A stretch of 50,260 nt of DNA from Ruminococcus sp. (GTDB taxonomy: Bacteria; Bacillota_I; Bacilli_A; RF39; UBA660): contig JAMPHW010000001.1 in assembly GCA_023663235.1 (NCBI GenBank), forward strand, positions 1 to 50,260, given 5' to 3'. Within the stretch, counting starts at the first letter, position 1. Each line of letters begins with the position of its first letter. The notes below the pieces were generated by a model. The model saw only the letters and a program-made list of their open reading frames with translations, did not search any database and was not told where the DNA came from. The position numbers and the translations under genes were made by a program. Shown piece after piece: positions 1 to 8,787 of the stretch.

Positions 1-62
1 TACACAAATTATCTGCAAATTTTATAAAATCTGTAATTTTAAAAAAAATAACACTAATAATG

Positions 63-689
63 TTATTCTTTCTCTGCCACCAAATAATTAATCTTAATGT
101 TATCATTTATAAATTTTGCTTCATATTCCGTTAAGACATTAGGAATATCACTATTAGTTAAATCTAAATTAACGTCTATAAATCTATAGCCATAATTACT
201 TAAACTAACTATAGAACTAGCAAATAATCCCAAATTATCTGTTTTCATAATAATTCTTTTTACGTCTTTAAAAATACTATCATAAATATTCAAGAACACT
301 TCACTTGTAAGCCTTCTTTTAGCTTGTCTTTTCTTAGGCCATGGATCTGAAAAATTTAAATATATTGTTTCAATTTCTTTATCAAAAACATCACATAAAT
401 TTAAAGCATCCAAATTAATAATTCTTAAATTATCTAACTTATCAGGATATTTTTTTATTGCTCTTGCTAAAACATTACTATATTTCTCTATCCCAATAAA
501 ATTAATATCAGGATTATTTATCGCCATTTGATAAATAAAATCTCCTTTACCCATACCTATTTCTAAATGAATTGGTTTATCATTTTTAAATTCCTTATTC
601 CAATTACCTTTATAACTTTTATAATCTTTAATTAAATAAAGACAAGTATCTAAATAATTATCTTTATCCTTTATATTTCTTAAACGCAT
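63..689 (-). CDS. trmB: tRNA (guanine-N7-)-methyltransferase TrmB
   Basis: SAM-dependent enzyme that makes m7G46 in tRNA variable loops; cytoplasmic. The 208-residue protein has a SAM-binding LEIGMGKGDF segment at about residues 42-51, the family signature DPWPKKRQAKRR at about 118-130, and the C-terminal TEYEAKF motif that contacts SAM/tRNA in TrmB. The reading frame stays open 90 bases further upstream, but that extension overlaps the divergent gene at 750 and encodes a hydrophobic stretch foreign to the family. I therefore place the start at the ATG of MRLRNIK. Length is normal for TrmB. It is divergent from the small coiled-coil gene and shares about 60 bases of promoter region with it. 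The function call is firm; the start is moderately firm. Confidence 0.95.
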   Translation of the reverse strand: MRLRNIKDKDNYLDTCLYLIKDYKSYKGNWNKEFKNDKPIHLEIGMGKGDFIYQMAINNPDINFIGIEKYSNVLARAIKKYPDKLDNLRIINLDALNLCDVFDKEIETIYLNFSDPWPKKRQAKRRLTSEVFLNIYDSIFKDVKRIIMKTDNLGLFASSIVSLSNYGYRFIDVNLDLTNSDIPNVLTEYEAKFINDNIKINYLVAEKE

Positions 690-720
690 AGACAAAATCA
701 CTACTTTCCCAAAACTTGCA

Positions 721-726
721 TATAAT
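721..726 (+). promoter_or_regulatory. -10 box for the coiled-coil gene
   Basis: A perfect TATAAT lies 24 bases before the ATG at 750 and is followed by an AGAAAGGA ribosome binding site. No convincing -35 box sits 16-18 bases upstream, so this is called on the -10 only. Confidence 0.5.
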
Positions 727-749
727 AGAATTAGAAAGGAAATGTTAGT

Positions 750-1085
750 ATGAAAAAAGACCGAAATACTTTTTTTCAAGAATCACAAGTCTTTAACCAA
801 TCTGGTTTTCCTAATATGAATGTTGCTAATGTTCCATACACTAGTAGCTATTCTAATAATAGCTTTTATGCTGGCCCAACACCAAATATGCAAGCTCCAC
901 TAAATTATAACACACCAACCTATCAAAATCAAAACTATAATGATAATTACAGTGATTTAGAATCTCGCTTATCTAAAATTGAAAGACAAATTAACAGATT
1001 AGATCATCGTTTATCAAAATTAGAAAATACCACTATGTATTCAAATGATGAAATAGATTCTACTAATAATGTTTATATGTTATAG
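750..1085 (+). CDS. small protein with C-terminal coiled coil, unknown function
   Basis: This 111-residue protein has no signal peptide or membrane segment. The first 65 or so residues are low-complexity, rich in Asn, Tyr, Ser and Pro, and look disordered. Residues about 67-93 (DLESRLSKIERQINRLDHRL and on) form a clear heptad coiled coil with Leu/Ile at a and d positions, followed by a short polar tail. The layout, a disordered Tyr/Asn-rich head plus a short oligomerisation helix, recalls small coat-like or scaffolding proteins, but I do not recognise a family. It has its own -10 box, a good ribosome binding site and a terminator overlapping its stop codon, so it is a single-gene unit. The existence of the gene is well supported; the function is unknown. 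Confidence 0.8.
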   Translation: MKKDRNTFFQESQVFNQSGFPNMNVANVPYTSSYSNNSFYAGPTPNMQAPLNYNTPTYQNQNYNDNYSDLESRLSKIERQINRLDHRLSKLENTTMYSNDEIDSTNNVYML

Positions 1086-1106
1086 GTCATTAAGACCTCT
1101 TTTTTA
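1084..1106 (+). terminator. Rho-independent terminator of the coiled-coil gene
   Basis: AGGTC / GACCT form a 5-bp stem with loop ATTAA, followed by CTTTTTTT. The hairpin starts inside the stop codon of the plus-strand gene and also covers the 3' end of the convergent flippase gene. Confidence 0.75.
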
Positions 1107-2736
1107 TTTTAAATCTACTTTTAATCTTAGATATAAACTCTTTACCTAATACTTCATCAATTAATTTAAGCTTATAAGCTATAAAGAAATAAATAACGGC
1201 TCCTACTATCGATATTATCGCTACATATATAATACAAGAAAGTCTACTTCCATAATTAACATTTAATATATTTTTTAATATTAATACTCCCATAATCATA
1301 ATTACTAAAGGTATAATACTCTTTTTCATAACTCTAAATATCTCTTGATACTTAAAATCATATTCTTTCCTTAAGAAAAACATTGCTATAATAACTGTTG
1401 TACTAAGACCTATAACTGTCGCCAAAGTAACTCCATAATATGCTGGAACATTAAACATATTTAAAAGTAGCATACAAGGTACATCTAAAATTATATTTAA
1501 AGCTATTCCTGTTATCGCTGCTATATAAACCATTTTAAATTTATTAACACTTTGTAAAGTATAATTAGCTACTGTAAATAGATTAGTAAATAATGGAGCA
1601 AATATACATACAGATAGAATACTAGCACCTAACTTATAATTATCATAAGCATAAAATATTCTCCAAATTGGTGCACTTAACATTGATATACCAACACACA
1701 TAGGAACTGATATAAATATAATTATTTCCATTGCTTTATTAAATTTACGATTAACATCTTTATAATTTTTTAAGGTATATGCCTCAACCATCGCTGGAAT
1801 TAAACTTGATGATAATCCAAGTCCAACTGATGTAATAATAATACATATTTTAACTGCCCAAGTACTAATGCCAGTTGCAATAAATTCTACATCTGCTGTT
1901 GCAAATCCTAAATGTTCCATTGTTCTTAAAAGAAAAAGCATATCTACATTATTATATATTGTAAAAGCAATACTAATAACTATAACTGGTATCGCATACT
2001 TAATTATTTTCTTAATTATTTCTTTATTTGTAATCGCATCTTTTTCCTTAAAATCTTTATCTAAATATAATTCGGTCTTATACTTAAATAATTTTCGATA
2101 AACATATAATAAGGCAAAAGCTCCTCCAACAAAAGCTCCAAAAACCGCTACTCCAACCGCATGTGTAAGTGATAAATGTAAGCAATTTAAAGCAATATAA
2201 CTTCCCCCGATAATCACCGTAACTCGAGCAAGTTGCTCTATTACTTGTGAAAAACTAGATACATAAATTATATTATGTCCCTGAAAAAATCCCCTTGATA
2301 CGCTTAAAAAAGGAAAGACTAATATTGCAAATGATACACATCTAATTACAAAAGCAACATCTTCAGGCGTATTCCCACCTGACATATCAGCAATAATTAT
2401 TTTACCTATTAAAGGAGCTAATAAAAATAAAGCTATAAATGTAATAACAGCAATAACACATAAAATTCTTTTACCTAATTTATATGTTCTAATTTTGGCT
2501 TCCTGTCTATTTAAAGTATTAAATTCATTAACAATTTTACTAACGGCATTAGGAACACCGGCCGTTGATATCTCTAAAAATAAACTATAAATATTATAAG
2601 CATAACCATATAAAGCTTTTCCTTGAGCTCCAATTATTGCACAAAATGGTATAACATATATCATACCTAATATTTTTGTAATAACAATTGCTAAAGTTGC
2701 TATAATAGTTCCTTCTATAAAGGAATTTTTTTTCAT
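1090..2736 (-). CDS. MurJ/YtgP-type lipid II flippase (MOP superfamily)
   Basis: A 548-residue integral membrane protein with about 14 predicted helices, matching the polysaccharide-biosynthesis/SpoVB-YtgP branch of the MOP flippase superfamily. The N-terminus has the typical GTIIATLAIVITKILGMIY helix followed by a GQALYGYAYNIY-like segment (here GKALYGYAYNIY) and STAGVPNAVSK, the hallmark start of the YtgP/SpoVB group. B. subtilis YtgP (MurJ) flips lipid II across the membrane; SpoVB serves spore cortex synthesis. Which role applies here cannot be told from sequence, but murC, murE and uppP elsewhere in the window make a lipid II flippase the natural reading. The start is supported by a GGTGGTTTA ribosome binding site. 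It lies directly downstream of the Cse60-family gene (8-bp gap), so the two are probably co-transcribed. Confidence 0.9.
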   Translation of the reverse strand: MKKNSFIEGTIIATLAIVITKILGMIYVIPFCAIIGAQGKALYGYAYNIYSLFLEISTAGVPNAVSKIVNEFNTLNRQEAKIRTYKLGKRILCVIAVITFIALFLLAPLIGKIIIADMSGGNTPEDVAFVIRCVSFAILVFPFLSVSRGFFQGHNIIYVSSFSQVIEQLARVTVIIGGSYIALNCLHLSLTHAVGVAVFGAFVGGAFALLYVYRKLFKYKTELYLDKDFKEKDAITNKEIIKKIIKYAIPVIVISIAFTIYNNVDMLFLLRTMEHLGFATADVEFIATGISTWAVKICIIITSVGLGLSSSLIPAMVEAYTLKNYKDVNRKFNKAMEIIIFISVPMCVGISMLSAPIWRIFYAYDNYKLGASILSVCIFAPLFTNLFTVANYTLQSVNKFKMVYIAAITGIALNIILDVPCMLLLNMFNVPAYYGVTLATVIGLSTTVIIAMFFLRKEYDFKYQEIFRVMKKSIIPLVIMIMGVLILKNILNVNYGSRLSCIIYVAIISIVGAVIYFFIAYKLKLIDEVLGKEFISKIKSRFKIKKRS

Positions 2737-2744
2737 TAAACCAC

Positions 2745-2918
2745 CTACTTATTATATATAATCATCGCTGTAAAGCAATATATTTGTTCTTCTCCAAACA
2801 TTGTTATCGCTGTTTGAAATTTAATATCTACAATATCTCCTTCTAAAGTACCTAAAAAACTATTAACTGCTTCTTCTAAATCTTTTTCATGAGATTCGTC
2901 TATTATCTTAACTTTCAT
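2745..2918 (-). CDS. Cse60-family small protein
   Basis: A 57-residue protein that reads almost end to end like the Spore_Cse60 family: MKVKIIDESHEKDLEEAVN at the N-terminus and a C-terminal EEQIYCFTAMIIY strand. In B. subtilis cse60 is a SigE-dependent sporulation gene of unknown biochemical role. Family members also occur in organisms not known to sporulate, so this alone does not prove sporulation. The start at 2918 is chosen over the in-frame ATG at 2930 because a GGAGG ribosome binding site lies between the two. The gene sits between pncC and the MurJ-type flippase on the same strand with short gaps. Confidence 0.8.
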   Translation of the reverse strand: MKVKIIDESHEKDLEEAVNSFLGTLEGDIVDIKFQTAITMFGEEQIYCFTAMIIYNK

Positions 2919-2949
2919 AATAACCTCCATGAATAAGATATCATATTCA

Positions 2950-3405
2950 CTATAAAATAAATGTCGAATTAAATAATTTCTTAAATTCTTCTATAACTTC
3001 TAATTTATTATCTCTTCTATTATCCTTAATTATCTTAACAAAGCTATGATAATATTTATCAGTTCTTTTATCATATATTGTAATATCTACTCCTTTAGGT
3101 TCATTTATATTACTTGTAAGTCGTCCCGTAATTCCAACGCCTAAAAAAGAATTAGAAAAATTAGCTATATTATAAGCCATCTCATTAGCAACTTCTTCAC
3201 TATAAACAGTATATTTATCAATAGTTTCACTATTTACACCCATTTTAATTTTATATTCTGAACTATAAGTAACAGCACTAAACTTTAAAATATCACTTGC
3301 CCCAGGAATATCCGTTATTAAACTAGCTAAAAGTCCACCAGTACAAGACTCCATTGTTGCTATTGTTATTTTATTATCAATTAAATATTTAACTATTTCT
3401 TCCAA
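2950..3405 (-). CDS. pncC: CinA C-terminal-type nicotinamide-nucleotide amidase PncC
   Basis: Stand-alone CinA C-terminal domain of about 151 residues. The family deamidates nicotinamide mononucleotide to nicotinate mononucleotide in NAD salvage. Diagnostic motifs are ATMESCTGGLLASLIT near the N-terminus, the VTYSSEYKIKMGV segment, the YSEEVANEMA segment and GITG about two thirds along. The N-terminal molybdopterin-binding half of full-length CinA is absent, as in many PncC proteins. The frame opens at a GTG at 3414, but the AGAGG ribosome binding site directly abuts that GTG. The TTG at 3405 lies eight bases after it and is the better start. Single-domain length is normal. Confidence 0.88.
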   Translation of the reverse strand: MEEIVKYLIDNKITIATMESCTGGLLASLITDIPGASDILKFSAVTYSSEYKIKMGVNSETIDKYTVYSEEVANEMAYNIANFSNSFLGVGITGRLTSNINEPKGVDITIYDKRTDKYYHSFVKIIKDNRRDNKLEVIEEFKKLFNSTFIL

Positions 3406-3490
3406 AGTAAACACCTCTAAAAATTATATTTCTACTATAATTAGTATATCATACGAAAAGTATAAATTAAATAGCTAGATTAAACAAAAA

Positions 3491-3513
3491 AAGAATAAAT
3501 GATGTTTATTCTT
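3491..3513 (-). terminator. terminator of the pilin/VirB6-like operon
   Basis: AAGAATAAA / TTTATTCTT form a 9-bp stem with a TGATG loop. Read on the minus strand the stem is followed by a run of T. It lies just past the stop of the last operon gene (3529). A T-run on the other side means it may work in both directions. Confidence 0.8.
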
Positions 3514-3528
3514 TTTTATTCTATTAAT

Positions 3529-4200
3529 TCATTTTTTAGCTATATCTCTTGCATTAATCAAAGAAAGTTCTGTTCTAAATTTATTAGCTAATTCTAAAAT
3601 TTTATCAATATAACTTAAAGATCTGACGTCTAAAGCTTTAATTTTAGAACCTCCTAAACCTAACATCTCATCAACATCAACAGGCTCTCCTAAAAAAGAT
3701 GATAAATCTAAAAACTTTTTTTTAAAAGAATTTAAGAGAAATATATTGTTATATATTTTTTGAGCATTATCAGCATATATTCTATGTCTAATTGAATCAC
3801 TCATATCAAGAATCTGTGTTAAATTATTCAAAGCAGTATAAAGCAAAAGAATATTTTGATTAGAAAGAGGTGCTCCAATATTAATAGTTATTCTTCTTAA
3901 AGCTAATAAACTAGCTTTTAAAGAATCCTCACCAATTTCTATAAAAGCATCTCTTAATCTAAAATATGTTCCATCATAATAAACTTTTAATAATTCATTA
4001 TTATTACATATTTTTAAAACTTCCATTTCAGCATTAAACTTCTCCTGCTCAGCACTACTTCTTGATAAACTACTATCCCATAATGCCTCTATTTCTTCAA
4101 GTAAAGGTAAAATTTTATCTATGACTTCCTTTTTTCTAGAATTTAAACCATCGGTATCACAAGCCCAATCTTCAATTTTCCTTTTGAAGCTATTATACAT
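3529..4200 (-). CDS. helical protein, last gene of the pilin/VirB6-like operon, unknown function
   Basis: A 223-residue soluble-looking protein with no signal peptide or membrane segment, predicted to be almost entirely alpha-helical from its regular Leu/Ile spacing (for example LLPLLEEIEALWD-like and ILLLYTALNNLTQILD stretches). I recognise no family. Its start codon shares a base with the stop of the upstream VirB6-like gene (TAATG), which implies translational coupling and a shared process. A cytoplasmic adaptor or chaperone for the membrane protein's long tail is a reasonable guess only. The terminator at 3491-3513 ends the operon here. Confidence 0.75.
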   Translation of the reverse strand: MYNSFKRKIEDWACDTDGLNSRKKEVIDKILPLLEEIEALWDSSLSRSSAEQEKFNAEMEVLKICNNNELLKVYYDGTYFRLRDAFIEIGEDSLKASLLALRRITINIGAPLSNQNILLLYTALNNLTQILDMSDSIRHRIYADNAQKIYNNIFLLNSFKKKFLDLSSFLGEPVDVDEMLGLGGSKIKALDVRSLSYIDKILELANKFRTELSLINARDIAKK

Positions 4201-6398
4201 TACTTATCTTCCTTTTTCTTAGAAGTACTGCTTCTATCAATTTCACGAGCAGAGATTTTTGTTAATTCTTGTTTTCCAGAAATATCTAATTTATCTAAAA
4301 CCTCTAAATAATCAATAGCATCTTGGTCGCCTCTACCTAAAGCTTCAACAAAATCATCATATTTAGTAATTTTTCTACCATTTCTAACTTCACCTGTTTC
4401 AGCGGTTAAATCAGACCACTTATCAGCACTTAATTGTAAATCTGTAAGTTTTTGTCCGGTTACTCCAGAAGATTCTAACATATTTTTTACATTAGAACTC
4501 GAAATTGTACTAATATCACCATATTTTTCCATAGTTCTTTGAATTTCTAAAGCTTTACCAGCAATTTGATTTATCTTGCTATTAGAAGTTTGTAAAGTTC
4601 TTTCTTGACTATCTTTAACAGCTTTTGCCATGTCAAATTGACGTTTAGCTTCAGCACTAGACATACCAAATTGACTGACTACATCTACTTCACTATGTCC
4701 TTTACTAATGAAATCTTGAACAGCATTATGTAAAGCCTCTGCTTTATTAGCTTCCTCTTTAGCTTTGACAAATCCAGGATCTTTTTTCCAAGAATCTTGC
4801 ATTGCACCAACTAAAGAACCAATAGCATTAATAGCTTCTTTAGTTCTAGCATCAGTTATAGGGTCGTCTCCACTAGCTCCAGCCCATTCAACAACACCTT
4901 TTCCTAAATCTGTAATATTTTTAGCTACGAAAGATTTAGCTTTATATAAAAATTCAGGATAATTATGCTGTTGTGGATGTTGTTGTCTATAAGCTTCTCT
5001 TTCACGAAATTTAGCGGCACTATCCGCTTGTCTTTGTCTTTGCTTATTAATAGCATTTTCAACAGAACTTGAAGCATTTGTTTTTAAATCTTTAAAATTT
5101 TTATATTCTTTGCCTTGTGCAGCATAAGCACTTCTTACACCACTACCTACGGCATTTCTAAATCTGTTAAAATTAGTACGAAAGCCTTGTGCAAAACCCT
5201 CAGGAGATTGATTAGTCGCACTAATACCTCTTACTATACCAGTTACACCTGCACCAAGAGTAGCCGCAGCATTCATAGCACTACCAAAGATATTATACTT
5301 ACCGCCATCTAAACCAGTTAAATCTTTAATTATTCCAGGAGCTTGATTAACAAATAAGATAATACCAACTATGATTAAAGCTTGAGCTATCATAGATACC
5401 ATGAATGCTGCTGGTCCTTCAAAAGATAAAGCAAGTGGCCCACTCCAGAAAGTTTCGCCAATCGCAGCAATTATTAAAACAGCAAAGAATAAAATAGCAA
5501 TTCTAATAAAGACTTCTGTAAAAGTTGATAAAGTTGCTTTTAACCAGTTATTAAAGAATTTACTCATTTGTTCTCCTGGAATAATCCGTGCAAATATAGG
5601 AAGTGGAGCAATAAGTTCATAAACAGCAAGTTTTACTAAACGAACTGCCATATCTAAACAATAACGCATTAAAACAAATAAGACAAAAACACCAGCAATG
5701 ACATCAAAAATAAATAAATAAGTTACATCACCATCTTGAATAGTTGAGGCTAAACTAGCAAGTTCCCAAAATGTGCCATTCGTCTCAGCTTCTTCCCAAA
5801 TCTGCCCATAGGTTTTATTATTAACCTTTAATTCAGTACAACCAAGACTATCCTTATTTAACTCTTGGCCTCTATTTTGGCAATAATCACTATTAGGATA
5901 TAAAAAGGCTTGCCAAACACCAGCGGCAATAGTATAACCTCCATTCGTAATAGTCTCTCCAGTATTTGAACCAACAATAATTTTACCAATAGTATTATAT
6001 CTTAATATTGAATCTTGAACTTCAAAAGCAAAATTAAATATAGTCGGCGTTAAAGCAACTAAAACTATCGAAATAAGAACATTTTTAATTAAATTAACTG
6101 GAGATTGTTTTCCTTTTAAAGCTTCATCTGGATTAATCATACTTCTAAGTAAAGAATAAGCAACTAAAAATAAGACTACAACCCCCAAAATTATATAAAT
6201 TCTGTCAACAAAGCCGTTAATAACACTATTACTAATTAAATTACTACCTTGACATAAAACCAAAAATATTTTATAAATAAAATTTATAAAAGTATAAATA
6301 ACAGCATTTAACCAAAGAAGTATCCAATAGAAAAAGGTCGCAATAGATGCCCCTATTTGGTCAAAAGGCCAAATAGCTATATTTATATATTTTATCAT
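4200..6398 (-). CDS. VirB6/TrbL-like polytopic membrane protein with long cytoplasmic tail
   Basis: A 732-residue protein. Residues about 1-355 hold six or seven hydrophobic helices: about 8-50, 62-88, 103-125, 228-262, 285-312 and 330-352. A soluble Cys-containing loop lies between helices at about 130-225. Residues about 360-732 are hydrophilic and Gln/Lys/Ala-rich with coiled-coil character (KQRQRQADSAAKFREREAYR region). The arrangement, including the amphipathic VNQAPGIIKDLTG segment after the last helix, resembles VirB6/TrbL channel proteins of type IV secretion systems. The neighbours upstream are three VirB2-like pilin-module proteins. The match is by topology and context, not by a signature I can verify. 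The start has a GGAGG site. No ATPase (VirB4, VirB11 or VirD4) is encoded in this operon. Confidence 0.7.
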   Translation of the reverse strand: MIKYINIAIWPFDQIGASIATFFYWILLWLNAVIYTFINFIYKIFLVLCQGSNLISNSVINGFVDRIYIILGVVVLFLVAYSLLRSMINPDEALKGKQSPVNLIKNVLISIVLVALTPTIFNFAFEVQDSILRYNTIGKIIVGSNTGETITNGGYTIAAGVWQAFLYPNSDYCQNRGQELNKDSLGCTELKVNNKTYGQIWEEAETNGTFWELASLASTIQDGDVTYLFIFDVIAGVFVLFVLMRYCLDMAVRLVKLAVYELIAPLPIFARIIPGEQMSKFFNNWLKATLSTFTEVFIRIAILFFAVLIIAAIGETFWSGPLALSFEGPAAFMVSMIAQALIIVGIILFVNQAPGIIKDLTGLDGGKYNIFGSAMNAAATLGAGVTGIVRGISATNQSPEGFAQGFRTNFNRFRNAVGSGVRSAYAAQGKEYKNFKDLKTNASSSVENAINKQRQRQADSAAKFREREAYRQQHPQQHNYPEFLYKAKSFVAKNITDLGKGVVEWAGASGDDPITDARTKEAINAIGSLVGAMQDSWKKDPGFVKAKEEANKAEALHNAVQDFISKGHSEVDVVSQFGMSSAEAKRQFDMAKAVKDSQERTLQTSNSKINQIAGKALEIQRTMEKYGDISTISSSNVKNMLESSGVTGQKLTDLQLSADKWSDLTAETGEVRNGRKITKYDDFVEALGRGDQDAIDYLEVLDKLDISGKQELTKISAREIDRSSTSKKKEDK

Positions 6399-6417
6399 AA
6401 AATTACCTCCTAAATTA

Positions 6418-7677
6418 CTAACTTATGCCACATGTATTAGCACTATAAACACCCAGTAATCGTAAAACAAATTCAATTAATATCGGTAAAAAGAATATAA
6501 TTACTGCTATTATTAATCTTTTTACAGTGCTATTTATCGCTTTTTTCATTGCATCAGGACTGCTAGAAGCAGTTGCTTTTCCAAACTCTAAAACCGTAAA
6601 AACAAATAATACCACTAATGCAATATATTTTATCAAATTAAAGGTAAATTGTAAATAATAAGCTGGGTCAGGATTTTCTTTATGTTCAGGACTACCAAGA
6701 AGACTAGAGCATTCACCATTTACCGTAAAATTTAAATTAGTATTAGTAGTTACTCCTCCTGGATTACTGCTTCCTTCTTGACCTACACCTTCCTGCAAAT
6801 TAGAACTATTGTTATATTCATTTGCTTCATCTTCACTAGTTGTTAATTTATAACTTCCTTCTGTATAACTTTCTTCAATAAGAAAAATTGAATTAGGACT
6901 AGGACAAGCAAAATTATTATTATTAACTTGAGCAGCATTTTTTTGTTCATATATGTTACTAACTTCATTCGCTGGTAAAACAATAGTATAAGTATGACCT
7001 TTATTATTTTCTAGCCTTCCAACAGCTCCTGTATTAGTTACTTCTATATTTTGAGCTTTTGCTTCCCCATCTTTATTAAGAAAAACTTTAAAATACTTCT
7101 TACCATTATCATACATTGAAAAGTTAATTGTAAACCCATCAACATCAGGAATAGATTTATCTGTTGTAATATGATAGTCACATGAAGTAACAACCTTTGG
7201 TATATTAGGAGTCTCTTCGTTTCCTTCATAATCAAATAATTCTGTTTTTCCCTCTGACACATTAGTACTATAAGCTACACCATTTAAAGAGGTGTCTTCT
7301 TGAGGTGAAATATTAAAATTTTCGTAATTAAACGCTATATAGGGACATACCTTTTTTTCATAATATTTTTTCATAACCTCAGCACTAAAACTATCCCCAA
7401 CTGTTAAAATAGATGTAAATTGCTTGTTATCTTTAACGTTAAAAGTGCTTACATTACTATGCATTTTTACATTACTATCAACAAATTTTGTATAATCACT
7501 ACCATTTACAATCTCTTTATTTATTGTTTCATCATCATAATAAGTAATTCTATATCTAATATATGTACTTAAATCTATTATTTTAGCATCATATGTGCAT
7601 ACCATTAATTTTTCTTTAGCACTAACACTAATATTAAATGAAAGGATTGTTAATATTAATAATATAGACTTCTTCAC
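6418..7677 (-). CDS. secreted protein with C-terminal VirB2-like two-helix module (copy 3)
   Basis: A 419-residue protein with a signal peptide (MKKSILLILTILSFNISVSA), then a large Cys-containing outer domain (about 22-315) with a Ser/Asn/Gly-rich linker. The C-terminal 100 residues contain NGECSSLLGS, a helix (FNLIKYIALVVLFVFTVLEF), a short charged loop (GKATASSSPDAMKKAINS), a second helix (RLIIAVIIFFLPILIEFVL) and a short CGIS tail. Two helices joined by a basic loop is the topology of VirB2/TrbC-type T4SS pilins. The start is GTG, preceded by AGGAGGTGA. The C-terminal module is nearly identical to that of the next gene upstream (7714-8787) while the outer domains differ, pointing to duplication or gene conversion. 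Function is inferred from topology and operon context. Confidence 0.75.
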   Translation of the reverse strand: MKKSILLILTILSFNISVSAKEKLMVCTYDAKIIDLSTYIRYRITYYDDETINKEIVNGSDYTKFVDSNVKMHSNVSTFNVKDNKQFTSILTVGDSFSAEVMKKYYEKKVCPYIAFNYENFNISPQEDTSLNGVAYSTNVSEGKTELFDYEGNEETPNIPKVVTSCDYHITTDKSIPDVDGFTINFSMYDNGKKYFKVFLNKDGEAKAQNIEVTNTGAVGRLENNKGHTYTIVLPANEVSNIYEQKNAAQVNNNNFACPSPNSIFLIEESYTEGSYKLTTSEDEANEYNNSSNLQEGVGQEGSSNPGGVTTNTNLNFTVNGECSSLLGSPEHKENPDPAYYLQFTFNLIKYIALVVLFVFTVLEFGKATASSSPDAMKKAINSTVKRLIIAVIIFFLPILIEFVLRLLGVYSANTCGIS

Positions 7678-7713
7678 AAAATCACCTCCTTATTTAAATA
7701 CTTTATAATTATT

Positions 7714-8787
7714 CTAACTTATTCCACAAGTTCCTGCATTATAAACCCCAAGTAATTGTAAAACAAATTCAATTAATATTGGTAAAAAGAAAATTATAAC
7801 TGCAATTATTAATCTTTTTACAATACTATTTATCGCTTTTTTAATTGCATCTTGATTACTAGAAACTGTCGCTTTACCAAATTCTACAACCGTAAAAATA
7901 AATAATAAGACTAAAGCTACATATTTCATTACGTTAAAAATAAACTGTAAATAATAAGCAGGGTCAGGATTTTCTTTATACTCTGTACTACCAAGAAGAC
8001 TAGAACACTCTCCATTTACCGAAAAGTCAAGACCAAGATTCACTTTAAGTTCTTTATATTTATTTTCTAGATATTCTTCAGTAATCCCATTTTCTGCAGC
8101 CGTATTAGTAGTTACTTCAACATCTGCGGTTGCATCAGCACATTTATCCGCATCATAATCTGAACTTTTTTCATCACAATATTTTTCTTGGTCACTTCGT
8201 GCTCTATTATACGAATCTGTATAATCTCTATCATTAGAACCAGCATAAGGATTAACAGCAATCGTTTTTCCTTTTAAAGTAAACAAATCTGTACTATTAT
8301 ATGTACACTCAGCTTCATCTTCATTTGTTTCACATAAAGTAATTTCATCCATTTTAAAACTTTCATTCCAATTTATTAAAACTCCTTTAGAACATAAAGT
8401 ACTTTCGTCAAAATTTGCTTCTTCATTATATCCTCGTCTTATCAAGCGATTTTTAATACTATAAAATTGAACCCCATCATATTTAAAAATACTATTAAAA
8501 TTTAAAATATCTGTAACCCACATCGTATCACTATCACTTGGGCATTTACTAATAAACGAATTTCCCATTGCACAATAATTCGTACCACCTTTAGTATAAA
8601 TTATTCGATAGTACACTTCTGCATCTCCTAAAGCTGCACCAACGTTATAATAAGTAATAGAAATTTTATTATCTCCTTTTTCATAATTACAAGTTAATTC
8701 ACCTACAGACCAATCAGTAGCATAAACATTACCTATCAAAAGAAAATAACTACAAAAAACATATAATAAAACAATTATTTTCTTCAT
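7714..8787 (-). CDS. secreted protein with C-terminal VirB2-like two-helix module (copy 2)
   Basis: A 357-residue protein: signal peptide (MKKIIVLLYVFCSYFLLIGNVYA), a Cys- and Asp-rich outer domain (about 25-255) with many potential disulphides (for example CEKSSDYDADKC-like spacing near 205-218), then the same module as copy 3: NGECSSLLGS, helix, FGKATVSSNQDAIKKAINS loop, helix, CGIS end. Its ATG follows directly on the stop of copy 1 and has an AGGAGG site. The outer domain shows only weak resemblance to the other two copies. The constant membrane module suggests the three proteins assemble in, or are inserted by, the same membrane machine, perhaps the VirB6-like protein encoded downstream. 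Confidence 0.75.
   Translation of the reverse strand: MKKIIVLLYVFCSYFLLIGNVYATDWSVGELTCNYEKGDNKISITYYNVGAALGDAEVYYRIIYTKGGTNYCAMGNSFISKCPSDSDTMWVTDILNFNSIFKYDGVQFYSIKNRLIRRGYNEEANFDESTLCSKGVLINWNESFKMDEITLCETNEDEAECTYNSTDLFTLKGKTIAVNPYAGSNDRDYTDSYNRARSDQEKYCDEKSSDYDADKCADATADVEVTTNTAAENGITEEYLENKYKELKVNLGLDFSVNGECSSLLGSTEYKENPDPAYYLQFIFNVMKYVALVLLFIFTVVEFGKATVSSNQDAIKKAINSIVKRLIIAVIIFFLPILIEFVLQLLGVYNAGTCGIS

Noticed and set aside
1868..2101. Plus-strand frame inside the flippase gene
   Set aside because: Fully antisense to a well-supported gene, no ribosome site, hydrophobic only because it mirrors membrane-helix codons. The same applies to other antisense frames, for example at 25790-26257 and 47956-48474.
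7044..7262. Alternative-frame 72-codon frame within the pilin-like gene
   Set aside because: Shadow frame in a strong gene with a clear signal peptide and module; no start signals.
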